This document shows positions 22,802-24,869 of a DNA stretch of 24,869 nucleotides, piece after piece (positions within the stretch are counted from its first letter, which is position 1; each line of letters starts with the position of its first letter). Origin of the DNA: Gammaproteobacteria bacterium. Its GTDB lineage: Bacteria > Pseudomonadota > Gammaproteobacteria > Pseudomonadales > Pseudohongiellaceae. The stretch spans positions 1-24,869 of the forward strand of contig PWQG01000397.1 of NCBI GenBank assembly GCA_003556835.1, given 5' to 3'. A program made the position numbers and the translations under genes. The notes below the pieces were generated by a model. It was not told the DNA's origin. It did no database searches and worked only from the letters and a program-made list of their open reading frames with translations.

Positions 22802-23855
22802 GTGCCGATCCCGGCAGGCTGTTCAACTGCCTTGCCCAACTGTATTTGATGAATTGCAGAAAGCGGGTGTTCCAGGAGGCATGCGCCTGGCCCGAATCGC
22901 GCCAGTAGAGCACGAACTCAGGCACCTTGCGGCGCGCATACTCCTCGTCGATCTCCGCCAGTCGCAGAATATCATAGACCTCCGGGCTGGGTGCCCAGTC
23001 CTCTTCGATCGGCCGTGGCTGACTGTCCTTCCCCAATGCCGAAGAGTACCGGCTCCATTGCCGCCGGATGTGTTCAATGAACTTGGTGTTCCAGGCCGAA
23101 TGGGCCACACCCCGCTCACGCCAGTACAGCACGAACTCCGGCACGGCGTCCTCGATGAACGCCTGACTGACACCGGAGCGCACCAGGATCTCCAGTGCAT
23201 CCTCACTGGGCCACCAGTCAGCGGACATCGGCGCTTCCTGTTGCCGGGCCCCGCGACGGGTCTGCTCCTGGCGCCATTCACGCAGCACATGTTTGTAGAA
23301 GGTATTGCCCCATGAGAACCGCGACTGGCCCCGATCGCGCCAGTAGAGCACAAAGTCCGGCACCACGGAGCGGATGAAGTCCTCCGGCACGTTGTGCTGT
23401 CGGCACTTCTCCATCCATTCCCGGGAGGGTTGCCAGTTGGGCGGAATATAACTGGTGCCTCCGGCCGGCGGGGCCGCAGGCGAAGGGGGCTGGCGTGAAG
23501 CCGCCGCTTGCCGCGGCTGCATGGGAGCCTCTTCCCTTGCCCCTTCTGCGTCCTGTTGATTGATGGCGAAGAGCCAACCGGCTTCGGCGCCGGCAGCCGC
23601 CTGGACCCGGATAAGCCCCAGGTCCATCAGGCTTTTCTGCACCCGCTTGATGTCGATCATGGCCCAGAACGGCAGGGCCTGCATCAGGGAGTCCTGATCG
23701 AGAAAAACCCAGACCAGTCCCTGCTCGCGCTCCTGTGGCCGATGCGCAATCAGCTCGCTCAGCACATGCAGCATCACGGCTTCCTCCAACCCGATGGTGG
23801 CAGCCAGGGTGGGCGAGACGATCAATGGCCGCTCGGGAATCAGGGAAGATTGCAT
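22713..23855 (-). CDS. Primosomal DnaT-like protein with three tandem DnaT domains
   Basis: A 380-residue protein. The N-terminal region (about 1-100) looks like a winged-helix or replication-protein-type domain: it contains LIPERPLIVSPTLAATIGLE (5-24) and an RVQKSLMDLGLI helix. A Pro/Ala/Gln-rich linker (about 105-137) precedes three copies of the DnaT single-stranded-DNA-binding domain at about 139-197, 213-270 and 286-343. Each has W-x-PS near its start, then VPxFVLYWR and a SW/AW-N/G-x-x-F block. E. coli DnaT has one such domain and takes part in PriA-dependent replication restart. The ATG at 23855 is chosen because family members begin near SLIPERP; ATG 23909 and 24044 are alternatives and no start has a strong ribosome-binding site. 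The gene overlaps the P-like gene and diverges from the kinase gene. Confidence 0.78.
   Translation of the reverse strand: MQSSLIPERPLIVSPTLAATIGLEEAVMLHVLSELIAHRPQEREQGLVWVFLDQDSLMQALPFWAMIDIKRVQKSLMDLGLIRVQAAAGAEAGWLFAINQQDAEGAREEAPMQPRQAAASRQPPSPAAPPAGGTSYIPPNWQPSREWMEKCRQHNVPEDFIRSVVPDFVLYWRDRGQSRFSWGNTFYKHVLREWRQEQTRRGARQQEAPMSADWWPSEDALEILVRSGVSQAFIEDAVPEFVLYWRERGVAHSAWNTKFIEHIRRQWSRYSSALGKDSQPRPIEEDWAPSPEVYDILRLAEIDEEYARRKVPEFVLYWRDSGQAHASWNTRFLQFIKYSWARQLNSLPGSAHGKDQSPAERGEQSLEEAYRRFTDRSWAE
22827..23441 (-). repeat. Three tandem protein-level DnaT repeats within one gene
   Basis: Repeat units occupy about 23441-23265, 23219-23046 and 23000-22827 on the minus strand, with a period of about 73-74 codons. 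Shared landmarks are N/D-W-x-PS, an IxxxxVPxFVLYWR core, a G-Q/V-x-x-x-W turn and a terminal basic helix with R/S-x-W. The copies are clearly diverged from one another, so the duplication is old rather than recent. Confidence 0.85.
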
Positions 23856-23981
23856 ACAGGGAACCGTTTGCAGAAGGCGTGTCAGGTCAACAGAAGCTGA
23901 TGCTACCATACCGCCATGCCCATCACCCAGCGGCCCGCAATGGAATTGCCGCACCACAACGGCACACGACCCCACCGCACG

Positions 23982-23994
23982 CACCATTATGGTG
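23982..23994. promoter_or_regulatory. Palindrome in the divergent DnaT-like/kinase intergenic region
   Basis: CACCATTATGGTG is a perfect palindrome with 6-base arms around one central base. A further half-site CACCATT lies at 24003-24009, 21 bases on. The position between divergent starts (23855 minus and 24043 plus) fits an operator, but no regulator is identified. Confidence 0.35.
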
Positions 23995-24042
23995 TGACCG
24001 GGCACCATTGACGGACGCGAAAAACACAGGAGCTTCCACTTC

Positions 24043-24869
24043 ATGCTACAGAGCCGGATCGATGCTTTCCTTCAGGCCGAGCAATTGCCCCCCTCCTACG
24101 CCGGCATCATGCAGGACTGTCACCGGAAAATCGCCAGCTGGGTGGCGCAGCAGCAGGAAAAAAAGGGAAGGACACTGCTGCTTGGCATAAACGGTGCACA
24201 GGGAACAGGCAAGACCACCATGGCCCGGGGGCTGGAATTGTACCTGCAGACATGCCATCAGCGTCGCACCGTCAGCCTGTCACTGGATGACTTCTATCTG
24301 GGACGCGCCGCGCGGGAGCGCCTGGCTGCTGAAGTTCATCCCCTGCTGAAAACACGGGGCGTGCCCGGCACCCATGACATCCCGCTGGCACTGGCCACAC
24401 TGGACGCATTGACAACGGCCAGCGAACAGCACGCCGTGCGCCTGCCCCGATTAGACAAATCCAGCGATGACCGCAAAGCAGAGCAGGACTGTCCGCTGAT
24501 CACCGACGCGCCGGAAATCATCATTCTGGAGGGCTGGTGCCTGGGTCTCGAACCCCAGGATGATGAGGCTCTGGAGCGACCCATCAATTACCTGGAAGCG
24601 ATGGAGGATCGCGATGGCAGCTGGCGGGGCCATGCCAACCGGCAACTGGCCGGAGAGTATCAATCGCTGTTTCAACGACTGGATTGCCTGATCATGCTTC
24701 GCATTCCCACTTTTCACTGCGTCCTGGAATGGCGTAGCCAGCAGGAACAGAAACTGGCTGCCGGGCTGGATCCGACGACCGAGGCCCCGGGAATCATGGA
24801 CCGCGAACAGATTCATCGCTTCGTGCAGCACTTTGAGCGCCTGACCCGGCACGGACTGCAAACCCTGCC
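24043..24869 (+). CDS. D-glycerate 3-kinase-type P-loop kinase (C-terminal end missing)
   Basis: The first 275 residues of a P-loop kinase related to plant-type D-glycerate 3-kinase, which makes 3-phosphoglycerate from D-glycerate and ATP; uridine kinase and phosphoribulokinase are more distant relatives. Walker A is GINGAQGTGKTT (48-59). Family motifs include SLSLDDFYLGR (78-88), HPLLKTRGVPGTHD (99-112), LEGWCLG (162-168), RDGSWRGHANRQL (190-202) and EWRSQQEQKL (229-238). It ends at FERLTRHGLQTL, near the expected C terminus, so few residues are missing. AGGAG lies about 10 bases before the ATG at 24043. It diverges from the DnaT-like gene; a glycerate or serine-cycle link to glyA is possible but the genes are not adjacent. 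Confidence 0.85.
   Translation, partial: MLQSRIDAFLQAEQLPPSYAGIMQDCHRKIASWVAQQQEKKGRTLLLGINGAQGTGKTTMARGLELYLQTCHQRRTVSLSLDDFYLGRAARERLAAEVHPLLKTRGVPGTHDIPLALATLDALTTASEQHAVRLPRLDKSSDDRKAEQDCPLITDAPEIIILEGWCLGLEPQDDEALERPINYLEAMEDRDGSWRGHANRQLAGEYQSLFQRLDCLIMLRIPTFHCVLEWRSQQEQKLAAGLDPTTEAPGIMDREQIHRFVQHFERLTRHGLQTL

Overview
The window is a densely packed chromosomal segment from a gammaproteobacterium, moderately GC-rich. The core gene order (xseB-ispA-dxs, then convergent ribA-pgpA-thiL-nusB-ribH-ribBA-ribE-ribD-nrdR-glyA, and ettA) resembles the arrangement I know from Pseudomonas and its relatives. Exported proteins with GKPD motifs and a DUF6152 protein point to a marine or environmental lineage near Pseudomonadales/Cellvibrionales. 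That placement is inference; there is no rRNA or tRNA here to confirm it. I see no insertion sequence, phage, CRISPR array or tRNA.

Region 1 (1-6826) is accessory and mostly encodes exported or membrane proteins. It opens with a truncated Fe(III)-type ABC substrate-binding protein behind a good Fur-box candidate. Next come a secreted GKPD-family protein, a small c-type cytochrome lipoprotein, a HupE/UreJ-type membrane protein with its 'transmembrane anchor' partner, a second small cytochrome paralogous to the first, a DUF6152 protein with a clear rho-independent terminator, a second GKPD-family lipoprotein with a strong sigma-70 promoter, and an unrecognised two-helix membrane protein.

Region 2 (6931-11911, plus strand) is a probable operon behind a near-consensus promoter: xseB, ispA and dxs (isoprenoid precursor and farnesyl diphosphate synthesis), then cobO/btuR and a BtuF-like protein (cobalamin adenosylation and capture), then a very short TraR/DksA-type zinc finger protein.

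Region 3 (11933-19713, minus strand) is a ten-gene operon-like run, glyA-nrdR-ribD-ribE-ribBA-ribH-nusB-thiL-pgpA-ribA, with gaps of at most 23 bases and one overlap. It holds the complete riboflavin pathway to lumazine and riboflavin (except the dephosphorylation step). RibBA has a degenerate GTP cyclohydrolase II half, which explains the separate ribA.

Region 4 (19928-24869) carries ettA, a PilZ-domain protein, and a minus-strand pair of primosome-like proteins. One has three tandem DnaT-type single-stranded-DNA-binding domains behind an N-terminal domain. The other resembles lambda replication protein P. This pair is the most interesting system in the window: it looks like a chromosomal helicase-loading or replication-restart module with no phage genes around it. 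A glycerate-kinase-type gene diverges from it and runs off the window end.
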